DNA of 64,000 bases from assembly GCF_028867935.1 (NCBI RefSeq), contig NZ_JAPQNS010000009.1, positions 328,424-392,423 on the forward strand. Reading direction: 5' to 3'. Shown here one piece after another: positions 1 to 8,126 of the stretch; position 1 is the stretch's first letter; the number at the start of each line of letters is the position of its first letter. The notes under the pieces are model-generated. The model was not told where the DNA came from. It did not search any database and saw nothing but the letters and a program-made list of their open reading frames with translations. This DNA is from Flavobacterium sp. SUN052. Its GTDB lineage: Bacteria > Bacteroidota > Bacteroidia > Flavobacteriales > Flavobacteriaceae. The position numbers were made by a program, and so were the translations under genes.

Positions 1-2
1 GC

Positions 3-1625
3 CACGACAGCATTCACCTGTTACCAATTTGGGAGCCGGGTGTGGTAGGCAGTCTGTACGGGATGGTTAGCTGGCAAATCAACCCAGAGTTTTTCAGCGT
101 CGATCTGGCTCGCTTTGTTCCGGCTTTGGATACCGTTGAGAAACAGTTAAAAGTGGCGGTGAACCTGATTCATGCCTTGGGCCGGACGGTTGGTATGGAC
201 GTGATTCCGCACACCGACCGATTTTCAGAAATGGTGCTGATACATCCCGACCATTTTGAGTGGATACACCGCGAAGGATTCCGCCTGGTCGACCATAGCG
301 ATAATGTGTATCGACACGTAGAAGAAGTTATCTGGCAATTTCTGACGCAAAAAGGATCGGCCGACGGTACTCCGCTATCGTTCACCAAAACGGTTTTCTT
401 CGCTCAAAATATTCCGCTTCTGACCGATGAGCAGCGGCACTCGATCTTGTTTGGCCCCCCCGGCGATTATACGGGTCGGTTAATTCGGCGGCTTAAACTT
501 ATTAGTCAGCTTACCGCTCAGGGTTTCGAAACGCTTCCCATGACAATGGCTCCGCCATATCGGGGACTGCACATTATTCCCGATGAGTTTGTGACCGATG
601 AGTATGGCCAAATCTGGTATCAATACGGCTTCAACCGCCCCGAACCCATGTCGCGGGTGTTTGGTCCCTTAACTCGTTATAAGTTTTATAATTCCAAAGA
701 CGATAATCAGAATTGGGAATTAGATTTTGACCAGCCTCATTTACCCGCTTGGACGTATCTCTGTGAGCAATACCGAACCTGCCAGCGAGCTTATAACTTC
801 GATTTCATGCGGGGCGACATGGCGCATGTGCAACTTCGGCCAACGGGTGTCCCGAACGATCCCGATGAATTTTACGATCCCCTTCGGACAATAAAGCATC
901 ATATTCAGAAAAGCGGTGTTCCCCATTTCGCTTTTTTTGCTGAAACATTCCTGGCCCCACCCAACACGATGGCCTATGGTAACGAGCTCGACCATCTCGA
1001 AGCTATTGATGCCGACTCAACCCTGGGTGATTTGCAATCAAGTGTAGTGGGTACCCCCTTGTTTCATAAGCGATTCAGTGATTATGACGAATGGCTCCGT
1101 AGCCGTACGTTTGCGCCAAATTTCACCGTCATAACCGCTGATAAAGACGATCCTCGCTTCGATGATTTTTACCGCACGGGCAACCTATTCCGGTATTTTG
1201 TTGCGCTCTTTCTGACCGACATGCCCAGTTACGTAAGTCTGGGGTTTGAGGTGCGTAATTTGCATCACGAGCGTGGAGCCAACGAAGAATACACAAAGCT
1301 GTATGTGTTTCAGGTCAACGACGACGGGCAGATGGACAAGGTAACACACGGTCCATACCGTTGGGGCGAAAACGCAGATCAGTTTGAAGCAGTTAGCCGT
1401 ATTCGGCTTTTTGCTGAGAGCATCTGGAGCGAAATTGTGGGTAAAGCAATTCTCTGGATTATGGAGCCCGGACGCGCCGATTATGTAGCCTGGACTCATG
1501 CCGAAAATCCTACGTATACTTTCGTAGCGGGTATGACTATGCCTCCACCTGACACTATTACCGGAATGCCCGCTGGATACCTTGCCTTCGAAGGGGGGAA
1601 CTGCCGCGTTTATCGGCTACGTTGA
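3..1625 (+). CDS. Alpha-amylase (GH13)-like glycosidase, 5'-truncated by window edge
   Basis: The frame is open from base 3, so the gene begins outside the window; the GTG at 42 is internal. The visible N-terminus (LLPIWEPG, then SLYGMVSW) resembles the early beta strands of a GH13 barrel. 'GMDVIPHTDR' looks like conserved region I, 'MRGDMAHVQLR' like region II with Asp as candidate nucleophile, and 'FFAETFLAPP' like region III with Glu as candidate acid/base. These assignments are by motif resemblance only; the conserved region IV was not found with confidence. It likely acts on an alpha-glucan or related sugar, but substrate cannot be read from sequence. No signal peptide can be judged because the start is missing. 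The next gene begins 54 bases downstream on the same strand. Confidence 0.6.
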   Translation, partial: HDSIHLLPIWEPGVVGSLYGMVSWQINPEFFSVDLARFVPALDTVEKQLKVAVNLIHALGRTVGMDVIPHTDRFSEMVLIHPDHFEWIHREGFRLVDHSDNVYRHVEEVIWQFLTQKGSADGTPLSFTKTVFFAQNIPLLTDEQRHSILFGPPGDYTGRLIRRLKLISQLTAQGFETLPMTMAPPYRGLHIIPDEFVTDEYGQIWYQYGFNRPEPMSRVFGPLTRYKFYNSKDDNQNWELDFDQPHLPAWTYLCEQYRTCQRAYNFDFMRGDMAHVQLRPTGVPNDPDEFYDPLRTIKHHIQKSGVPHFAFFAETFLAPPNTMAYGNELDHLEAIDADSTLGDLQSSVVGTPLFHKRFSDYDEWLRSRTFAPNFTVITADKDDPRFDDFYRTGNLFRYFVALFLTDMPSYVSLGFEVRNLHHERGANEEYTKLYVFQVNDDGQMDKVTHGPYRWGENADQFEAVSRIRLFAESIWSEIVGKAILWIMEPGRADYVAWTHAENPTYTFVAGMTMPPPDTITGMPAGYLAFEGGNCRVYRLR

Positions 1626-1679
1626 GATAAAAAGGTATATTACCGACAGCAAAACGATAAACTTTAAAACGTCCCAAGT

Positions 1680-2177
1680 ATGATCTATCAGCTTACGTCT
1701 AATTCCAGTCGGGGCAATTTTACCGTTACGGACCAGGACCAGGTAAATCTCGCAACGGTTACCTATGAGGACTGGTTTTCTAGCGCGGCTTCGGCCACGT
1801 TTGCAGATAAACTGATAGTTGTCAAATCACGCAACGTCTGGTGGTCTAATTTCGACGTGTTCGTGGATGGTGAAGATAGGGGTGACTTAACATTTAACTG
1901 GAAAGGTCATATTATTATCAAGCTGACTACGGAGAATGGCGCCACTCAAACGTTTCGGCTAAAATTGAAGGGTTTTTGGAATTCACATTTTGTGCTTGAA
2001 AATGAGCAGGAAAACCTGATAATGGAACTCCTCCCGTCGTTTAAATGGCAAAAAATGAACTATAACTACGAAGTTCGCTTTACCCAGGATGACTTTTCTA
2101 CGTTCGACCAGGTTTTGTTGTTAATAGTTTCTGGCTATGCCGCCAATTTATACATGACTATGATGGCAGCTGCTTGA
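1680..2177 (+). CDS. Hypothetical protein, beta-rich, 165 aa
   Basis: I do not recognise this family with certainty. The 165-residue protein is rich in alternating hydrophobic and polar residues, with many Asn, Phe and Trp positions, which suggests a beta sandwich or barrel. It could be related to LURP/tubby-type folds, but this is a guess. There is no N-terminal signal peptide. The last 25 residues are hydrophobic and end in an Ala run, so a C-terminal membrane contact is possible. It follows the glycosidase by 54 bases and precedes the radical SAM gene by 21 bases, so the three may be cotranscribed. Confidence 0.6.
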   Translation: MIYQLTSNSSRGNFTVTDQDQVNLATVTYEDWFSSAASATFADKLIVVKSRNVWWSNFDVFVDGEDRGDLTFNWKGHIIIKLTTENGATQTFRLKLKGFWNSHFVLENEQENLIMELLPSFKWQKMNYNYEVRFTQDDFSTFDQVLLLIVSGYAANLYMTMMAAA

Positions 2178-2198
2178 TATTTTGCTTGCCACTACCGA

Positions 2199-3251
2199 AT
2201 GCTCAACTCACTCTCCCCCAATCGCATCCGCGACGGATTCAATTTCTTTTCAAAGCTCACACCTAAACGCACCCTTAATGCGCTAAAGGTACTGGCCAGC
2301 TATTACCGCTCCCGGCGTGGATTCGCCCGGCAAACAGCTCGGGCGGAGCAGTGGGGCCTGCCCATGTCAGTTTCGTTTGAGCCAACAACTTCCTGTAATC
2401 TGCGCTGCCCCGAATGCCCCAGCGGTCTCCGGTCGTTTACACGGCCAACCGGCATGCTCGGCGAAGATCTCTACAAACGCACCATCGACGAACTACACGA
2501 GACGCTACTGTATCTGATCTTCTACTTTCAGGGCGAGCCCTACCTGCATCCCCAGTTTCTGGATCTGGTTCGTTACGCCACGGATCGCAATATATACACG
2601 GCAACCAGTACCAATGCACATTACCTCACCGATGCCAACGCCCGAAAAACGGTGGAGTCGGGATTAGACCGTCTGATTATCAGCATAGATGGCACTACGC
2701 AGGCTGCTTACGAGCAGTATCGGGTAGGAGGGAAGTTGGAAAAAGTGCTGGAAGGGACGCGCAACATTGTCAAGTGGAAAAAGGCATTGAAATCGAGTAC
2801 ACCTCACGTGGTTTTTCAATTTCTGGTAGTACGCCCCAATGAGCACCAGATTGCCGAGGTAAATCAGTTAGCCCGCGAGTTAGGTGTGGATGAGGTGGGT
2901 TTAAAAACCGCTCAGATTTACGACTACGAGCAGGGTAACGAGCTTATTCCTACCATCGACAAATATAGCCGATATGCTTCTCAGCCTGACGGGACATACA
3001 AAATAAAAAACGGCTTTGGCGACCACTGCTGGAAAATGTGGCATTCCTGCGTGATTACCTGGGATGGTTTGGTTGTGCCCTGCTGCTTCGATAAAGACGC
3101 ACATCACCGCATGGGTGATCTTCAAAACCAATCGTTTCGCGAGCTCTGGCAGAGTGATACCTACAACACCTTTCGCCAGACACTCCTCAGTTCCCGCTCC
3201 GAAATTGAGATGTGTAAAAACTGCACCGAAGGCACAAAAGTGTGGGCGTAA
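2199..3251 (+). CDS. Radical SAM/SPASM domain protein
   Basis: Residues 66-73 carry the CxxxCxxC motif (CNLRCPEC) that binds the catalytic 4Fe-4S cluster and S-adenosylmethionine. The C-terminal third has a Cys-rich SPASM-like region: 'DHCWKMWHSC', 'VVPCCFDKD', then 'MGDLQNQSFRELW' and a final 'CKNC'. That domain binds auxiliary Fe-S clusters in peptide- and protein-modifying members. The protein is 350 residues, which is normal for such enzymes. No small precursor peptide, peptidase or exporter is visible nearby, so a RiPP role is not supported. The substrate is unknown. Start chosen at the first ATG, 21 bases after the preceding gene. Confidence 0.85.
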   Translation: MLNSLSPNRIRDGFNFFSKLTPKRTLNALKVLASYYRSRRGFARQTARAEQWGLPMSVSFEPTTSCNLRCPECPSGLRSFTRPTGMLGEDLYKRTIDELHETLLYLIFYFQGEPYLHPQFLDLVRYATDRNIYTATSTNAHYLTDANARKTVESGLDRLIISIDGTTQAAYEQYRVGGKLEKVLEGTRNIVKWKKALKSSTPHVVFQFLVVRPNEHQIAEVNQLARELGVDEVGLKTAQIYDYEQGNELIPTIDKYSRYASQPDGTYKIKNGFGDHCWKMWHSCVITWDGLVVPCCFDKDAHHRMGDLQNQSFRELWQSDTYNTFRQTLLSSRSEIEMCKNCTEGTKVWA

Positions 3252-3387
3252 ATGCAATGGGTGAATAAGTAAAAGATTGAAAGAGAGTGCGGAGAACTAT
3301 CAACTAATGGCTGTAATCCCCATTTTTGTACTTATTTTGCTCAATCTGGAAGGAGTTAGTTGCTTCTTTATGCGCTATAGAGGTAAT

Positions 3388-3417
3388 TTTTATTCTTTTG
3401 CGCTTTCACTCATTCGC
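3388..3417. repeat. Single-arm copy of the CTTTCACTC-type intergenic repeat
   Basis: The segment reads as a degenerate run of the unit seen as an inverted pair at 45402-45468 (tattcttttgcgctttcac and onward). A similar run lies at 4558-4588. Both sit just ahead of a gene. A weaker opposite-strand relative (aagattgaaagagagtg) lies near 3269-3286. Together they may be remains of one palindromic element. Function unknown. Confidence 0.5.
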
Positions 3418-3428
3418 CGTATACCTAT

Positions 3429-4388
3429 ATGCTTAGTCGCGTTGCCAACTCAATTTACTGGATGAATCGCTACATGGAGCGGGCCGAAAATTACTCCCGC
3501 TTTATGAGTGTTAACTTCAATCTCGCGCTGGACTTACCACCCAACGTGGCCCAGCAGTGGGAGCCGCTACTAATCGCAACTGCAGATAACTACCTGTTCT
3601 ACAAATACTTTGACGATCCATCGCGTGAGAACGTGATTGAATTCCTGACGTTCGATAAGCGCAACCCTAATTCTATTGTTTCGTCGCTGAGTAATGCCCG
3701 CGAGAATGCCCGCACGGTGCGTGAGACGATATCGAAGGAAATGTGGGAAAATTTGAACCAGCTTTACCTGATGGTCCGAGATGCGGGTAGCCAACATACA
3801 GACTGGTCGCAGAATCGGATGCAGGATTTTCTGACCGATGTACGAAATGGGACGCAATTATTTTATGGAGTAATTGATGCAACCGTGACGCGAAACGAAG
3901 CCTGGCATTTTGGGCGTGTAGGGCGGTTTCTGGAGCGAGCCGACAAAACATCGCGCTTTCTGGATGTGAAATATTTTACGCTCTTCCCCGAAGATGAAGA
4001 CGGGTCAACACTGGACCTGATGATCTGGTCGTCGGTGCTAAAATCCGTTTCGGCCTACAATATGTACCGGCAACAGCACCGGCATTTCTCACCTGAGAAT
4101 ATCATTAAATTTCTTACGCTGGATAAACTGTTTCCCAGAGCCGTGGCCCACTGCATCCGGCAGGCTGAGTTGTCGTTATATGAAATATCATGTAACAATG
4201 CCGCCAATGGCCACACAAACGCGGCCGAACGCGCCATGAGCAAACTTCGCGCTGAGCTTGAGTTCACCGAAACCGAAGACATAACCAAAGCGGGCCTGCA
4301 CCAATATCTCGATCGTTTCCAGACGCGCTGTAACGAAGTAGGTGCCGCTATTTTTGAGACCTACTTTTATCTTAAGCCCGTTGAATAG
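3429..4388 (+). CDS. Alpha-E domain protein (DUF403)
   Basis: The N-terminus 'MLSRVANSIYWMNRYMERAEN' region is the hallmark of the alpha-E (DUF403) family: an all-helical protein of about 310-320 residues (319 here). The repeated Arg/Glu-rich helices (WHFGRVGRFLERADKTSR) are the second conserved block. In many bacteria this gene follows a circularly permuted ATP-grasp (DUF404/407) gene and precedes a transglutaminase-like gene, forming a putative peptide-synthesis set. None of those partners is next to it here. Molecular role is not established. It is preceded by a repeat-like segment and followed by about 200 bases holding the promoter of pyruvate carboxylase. Confidence 0.85.
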   Translation: MLSRVANSIYWMNRYMERAENYSRFMSVNFNLALDLPPNVAQQWEPLLIATADNYLFYKYFDDPSRENVIEFLTFDKRNPNSIVSSLSNARENARTVRETISKEMWENLNQLYLMVRDAGSQHTDWSQNRMQDFLTDVRNGTQLFYGVIDATVTRNEAWHFGRVGRFLERADKTSRFLDVKYFTLFPEDEDGSTLDLMIWSSVLKSVSAYNMYRQQHRHFSPENIIKFLTLDKLFPRAVAHCIRQAELSLYEISCNNAANGHTNAAERAMSKLRAELEFTETEDITKAGLHQYLDRFQTRCNEVGAAIFETYFYLKPVE

Positions 4389-4473
4389 GGAAAAGTGGAG
4401 AAAAATTAGCCTTTTACAAGGTTTCTTTTCTTAAACGAGCATTTTTGCAAATTTTCAACAAACTTGCCGCCTG

Positions 4474-4503
4474 TTTGCCAAATTTACTATCACTATACCT
4501 TTT
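4474..4503 (+). promoter_or_regulatory. Predicted Bacteroidota promoter of pyc
   Basis: TTTG at 4474-4477 and TACCTTTT at 4496-4503 are separated by 18 bases. This matches the Bacteroidota TTTG / TAnnTTTG arrangement except for the last base. It predicts a leader of about 80 nucleotides before the start at 4592. Confidence 0.45.
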
Positions 4504-4557
4504 CGTTGCTAAGGAATGAGTTAAAAGTGCCGAATCTGCTGGGCCATAAACCCGCAT

Positions 4558-4588
4558 GCACTTTCACTCTTTCGCACTTTCGCTCATC
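4558..4588. repeat. Single-arm copy of the CTTTCACTC-type intergenic repeat
   Basis: A run of cactttcactctttcgcac followed by tttcgctc, built from a unit of about 8-9 bases. It matches one arm of the perfect palindrome at 45402-45468 and the run at 3388-3417. It lies immediately before the pyruvate carboxylase start. It creates a false in-frame N-terminal extension beginning at 4556. Confidence 0.5.
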
Positions 4589-4591
4589 AAG

Positions 4592-7500
4592 ATGAAAGAA
4601 TACATCCGTCCGATTACCCGCCTGCTCGTTGCTAACCGGGGTGAAATCGCCATCCGCATCATGCGGGCTGCCACCGAACTGGGTATCACCACCGTGGCCG
4701 TTTATACCTATGAGGATCGCTACTCACTCCATCGTTACAAGGCTGATGAAGCCTACCAGATCGGTCGAGATGATGAGCCACTGAAGCCCTATCTGGATGT
4801 TGAAGGTATTATTGCGTTGGCAAAACATAAGAAAATCGAGGCCATTCACCCTGGCTACGGGTTTCTGTCGGAGAATGTAACGCTGGCCCGACGGTGCCGG
4901 GAAGAAGGGATCGTTTTTGTAGGGCCATCGCCCGAAGCGATGGATGCTCTAGGCGATAAAGTGCGGGCCAAAAACCTGGCTACCTCAGCCAACGTACCGC
5001 TCATTCCTGACTCCCGCGAGCCAAACATGGATGTGGCATTCGCTACGCAGGAGGCTAAGCGGATTGGCTTCCCGATAATGGTAAAAGCCGCTGCTGGTGG
5101 TGGTGGACGTGGCATGCGCGTAGTACGGCAGGAAGAGGATTTTGAACGGGCATTCAATGAAGCTAAAAACGAGGCTAAGAATGCTTTCGGCGATGATACA
5201 ATCTTCCTTGAAAAATTCATTGAGGATCCAAAACACATTGAGGTTCAGTTGCTTGGAGATACGCATGGTAATCTGATTCACCTCTACGAGCGTGATTGCT
5301 CGGTGCAACGGCGGTTCCAGAAAGTAGTGGAAATGGCCCCATCGTTTGGTTTACGGCAGGAAACGCGTACCAAACTCTATGAATACGCTCTGAAAATTGG
5401 TCGGGCCGTTAACTACTCTAATGCAGGAACAGTCGAGTTTTTGGTTGATAAAAACGAGAATATCTACTTCATCGAGGTGAATCCACGTATTCAGGTGGAG
5501 CACACGATTACCGAAGAAGTAACGGGTATCGACCTTGTCAGAACGCAGTTGCTCATTGCTATGGGCTACAAACTGTCTGACAACGGTATTTACATTAACC
5601 ATCAGGACGAGGTGCCACTCAATGGCTACGCCATTCAGTGTCGGATCACCACCGAAGACCCTGCAAACGGCTTCAAACCTGATTTCGGAACCATTATCGC
5701 GTATCGCAACGCGGCAGGTTTTGGTATTCGCCTAGATGAGGGAAGTAGCTATCCCGGCGTAAAGATTTCGCCCTATTTCGACTCCATGATCGTGAAGGTC
5801 TCTGCGCGGGGACGGACCTTAAAGGGAGCTGTGCAACGATTGCAACGGGCCCTGGTCGAGTTCAGGATTCGGGGCGTGAAAACAAACATTCCGTTTTTAC
5901 AGAATGTAATTGCACACCCCATTTTCCAGCGGGGCGAAGCGCGAGTTTCGTTTATCGAGAGCCATTCTGAACTCTTTAACCTCCGCATTCCGGGCGACCG
6001 TTCAACACGGGCGCTGAAATTCCTGGCGGGGGTTATTATAAATGGTAATCCTGAAGTCAAAAAAGTAGACCCTACAAAGGTTCTTCGGACGCCGATTGTC
6101 CCCATCTTCGATCAGTATGGCGATTATCCGAAGGGCAACCGTGACCGCCTGAAAGAACTGGGCCGGGAAGGATTTGTGAAGTGGGTAGCGGATCAAAAGT
6201 CAATTCTCTATACTGATACAACTTTTCGCGATGGCCACCAATCGCTGTTGGCGACGCGGGTGCGAACGCAGGATATGATGAAAGTGGCTGAAGGGTTCGC
6301 TAAAAACCACCCCGAGCTGTTTTCAATGGAAGTGTGGGGCGGAGCCACCTTCGACGTGACAATGCGGTTCCTGCACGAAAACCCCTGGAAACGCCTGGCT
6401 GCCTTCCGCGAGGCAATGCCTAACATGCTGCTGCAAATGTTGTTTCGTGGGTCAAATGCCGTTGGCTACTCCGCGTATCCTGATAACCTGATCGAGAAAT
6501 TTGTCGAGAAATCGTGGGAGACGGGTATCGATGTGTTTCGGATTTTCGATTCGCTCAACTGGATCGAAGCCATGAAAGTAAGCATTCGGGCCGTTCGTGA
6601 ACGTACCGATGCCCTTGCCGAAGCGGCTATCTGCTATACCGGCGACATGCTGAATCCGGAAAAAAGTCATAAATACAACCTTCAGTATTATCTCGATCTG
6701 GCTCGCCAACTCGAAGACGAAGGGGCTCACATGCTTTGTATCAAAGATATGGCTGGCTTGCTCAAGCCCCTTGCTGCTGAAGTGCTGGTACGTGAGCTGA
6801 AACAGGCGGTGAGTATCCCCGTTCACCTGCACACGCATGATACGGCGGGTATTCAGGCAGCAACATACCTGAAAGCCATCGACGCGGGCGTTGACGTGGT
6901 CGACTGTGCTCTGGGTGCTTTGTCGGGCCTAACCTCACAACCCAATTTTAATTCGGTGGTGGCCATGATGGAAGGGCACGAACGCGAATGCGCAATTAAT
7001 TTGCCCTCGCTTAACGCCTATTCTAATTATTGGGAAGATGTGCGGGAGTATTACTACCCGTTCGAATCGGGTATGAAAGCGGGTAACGCCGAGGTATACG
7101 AAAACGAGATTCCGGGTGGTCAATATTCTAACCTAAAACCCCAGGCCATTGCAACGGGTCTAGGCGATAAGTTTGAGCTGCTGAAAAAGAACTACGTGGT
7201 GGTTAACCAGTTGTTCGGCGATATTGTGAAGGTAACCCCATCATCGAAAGTGGTTGGTGACATGGCTATTTTTATGACGGCCAATGGCTTAACCGCGCAG
7301 GATGTGTTGGAACGGGGTGAGTCGCTGGCATTCCCGGAGTCGGTAAAAGAGCTGATGAAAGGTATGCTTGGGCAATCGCCCGGTGGTTTCCCGGAGAACA
7401 TTCAGAAAGCGGTGCTGAAAGGCGAAGAACCACTGACGGGTCGGCCGAACGAGCATCTGGCTCCAATCAATTTCGATGAGGATTTCGAAAAGTTCCGGCA

Positions 7501-8059
7501 GCAGTACCCGCAAAACGAGGGTTTCACCGATTATCTATCGTATCAGATGTACCCGAAGGTATACGACGAATATTACAAAGCCCGCGAAGAATTTGGCGAG
7601 GTGAGCATTATTCCGACGCCTGCGTTCCTGTACGGTCTGAAAGAAAATGAAGAGATTCTGATTGAGATTGCCGAAGGGAAAAATATTCTGGTGCGGTTGC
7701 TGTTTAAATCAGAACCCGACGAGATGGGAATGCGTACGATCACCTTTGAACTGAACGGTCAAAGCCGACAGGTGAAGGTGCGGGATAAGTCATTGAAGGT
7801 TGATAAACTGCAAAATGCCAAAGTCAGCAAGGATGCCGCTAAAGCCGGACAGGAAGTCGGAACGCCATTACAAGGCCGCCTGACACGCATCTTGGTGAAG
7901 CCCGGCGACGTAGTGAAGAAGAATCAACCCCTGTTTGTAATTGAGGCCATGAAAATGGAAAGTATTGTAGCCGCTCCCGCTGCCGGAACGGTGAAGCAGG
8001 TACTCCTCAAAGAAAACACGACCGTAGAGCAGGACGATTGGGTAATTGAGCTTGGTTAA
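4592..8059 (+). CDS. pyc: Pyruvate carboxylase
   Basis: Single-chain biotin enzyme of 1155 residues that makes oxaloacetate from pyruvate, bicarbonate and ATP, refilling the TCA cycle. Domains in order: biotin carboxylase (begins LLVANRGEIAIRI, with the Gly-rich ATP-grasp loop AAAGGGGRGM), a carboxyltransferase barrel (YTDTTFRDGHQSLLATR; metal-binding 'HLHTHDT'), and a C-terminal biotinyl carrier domain with the modified Lys near residue 1121 in EAMKMES. The length agrees with bacterial PYC. I chose the ATG at 4592 rather than the in-frame ATG at 4556, because the extra 12 residues are encoded by an intergenic repeat and homologues begin close to the KEYIRPITRLLVANRG segment. A convergent terminator follows directly. 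Confidence 0.95.
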   Translation: MKEYIRPITRLLVANRGEIAIRIMRAATELGITTVAVYTYEDRYSLHRYKADEAYQIGRDDEPLKPYLDVEGIIALAKHKKIEAIHPGYGFLSENVTLARRCREEGIVFVGPSPEAMDALGDKVRAKNLATSANVPLIPDSREPNMDVAFATQEAKRIGFPIMVKAAAGGGGRGMRVVRQEEDFERAFNEAKNEAKNAFGDDTIFLEKFIEDPKHIEVQLLGDTHGNLIHLYERDCSVQRRFQKVVEMAPSFGLRQETRTKLYEYALKIGRAVNYSNAGTVEFLVDKNENIYFIEVNPRIQVEHTITEEVTGIDLVRTQLLIAMGYKLSDNGIYINHQDEVPLNGYAIQCRITTEDPANGFKPDFGTIIAYRNAAGFGIRLDEGSSYPGVKISPYFDSMIVKVSARGRTLKGAVQRLQRALVEFRIRGVKTNIPFLQNVIAHPIFQRGEARVSFIESHSELFNLRIPGDRSTRALKFLAGVIINGNPEVKKVDPTKVLRTPIVPIFDQYGDYPKGNRDRLKELGREGFVKWVADQKSILYTDTTFRDGHQSLLATRVRTQDMMKVAEGFAKNHPELFSMEVWGGATFDVTMRFLHENPWKRLAAFREAMPNMLLQMLFRGSNAVGYSAYPDNLIEKFVEKSWETGIDVFRIFDSLNWIEAMKVSIRAVRERTDALAEAAICYTGDMLNPEKSHKYNLQYYLDLARQLEDEGAHMLCIKDMAGLLKPLAAEVLVRELKQAVSIPVHLHTHDTAGIQAATYLKAIDAGVDVVDCALGALSGLTSQPNFNSVVAMMEGHERECAINLPSLNAYSNYWEDVREYYYPFESGMKAGNAEVYENEIPGGQYSNLKPQAIATGLGDKFELLKKNYVVVNQLFGDIVKVTPSSKVVGDMAIFMTANGLTAQDVLERGESLAFPESVKELMKGMLGQSPGGFPENIQKAVLKGEEPLTGRPNEHLAPINFDEDFEKFRQQYPQNEGFTDYLSYQMYPKVYDEYYKAREEFGEVSIIPTPAFLYGLKENEEILIEIAEGKNILVRLLFKSEPDEMGMRTITFELNGQSRQVKVRDKSLKVDKLQNAKVSKDAAKAGQEVGTPLQGRLTRILVKPGDVVKKNQPLFVIEAMKMESIVAAPAAGTVKQVLLKENTTVEQDDWVIELG

Positions 8060-8071
8060 TAGTCAGTAGGT

Positions 8072-8114
8072 ATAAAAAAAGCGGCTATATGTGAAGTTTA
8101 GCCGCTTTTTTTAT
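8072..8114. terminator. Bidirectional terminator between pyc and murA
   Basis: Perfect 16-base inverted repeat (8072-8087 with 8099-8114, 11-base loop). It has a GC core (agccgc) and A/T runs on both outer sides, so it can serve both convergent genes. Confidence 0.85.
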
Positions 8115-8126
8115 GCCTATATGAAT

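Noticed and set aside
3277..3465. Short open frame of 62 codons ahead of the DUF403 gene
   Set aside because: Its 3' part is encoded by the repeat-like segment and it overlaps the start of the DUF403 gene in another frame; no family resemblance.
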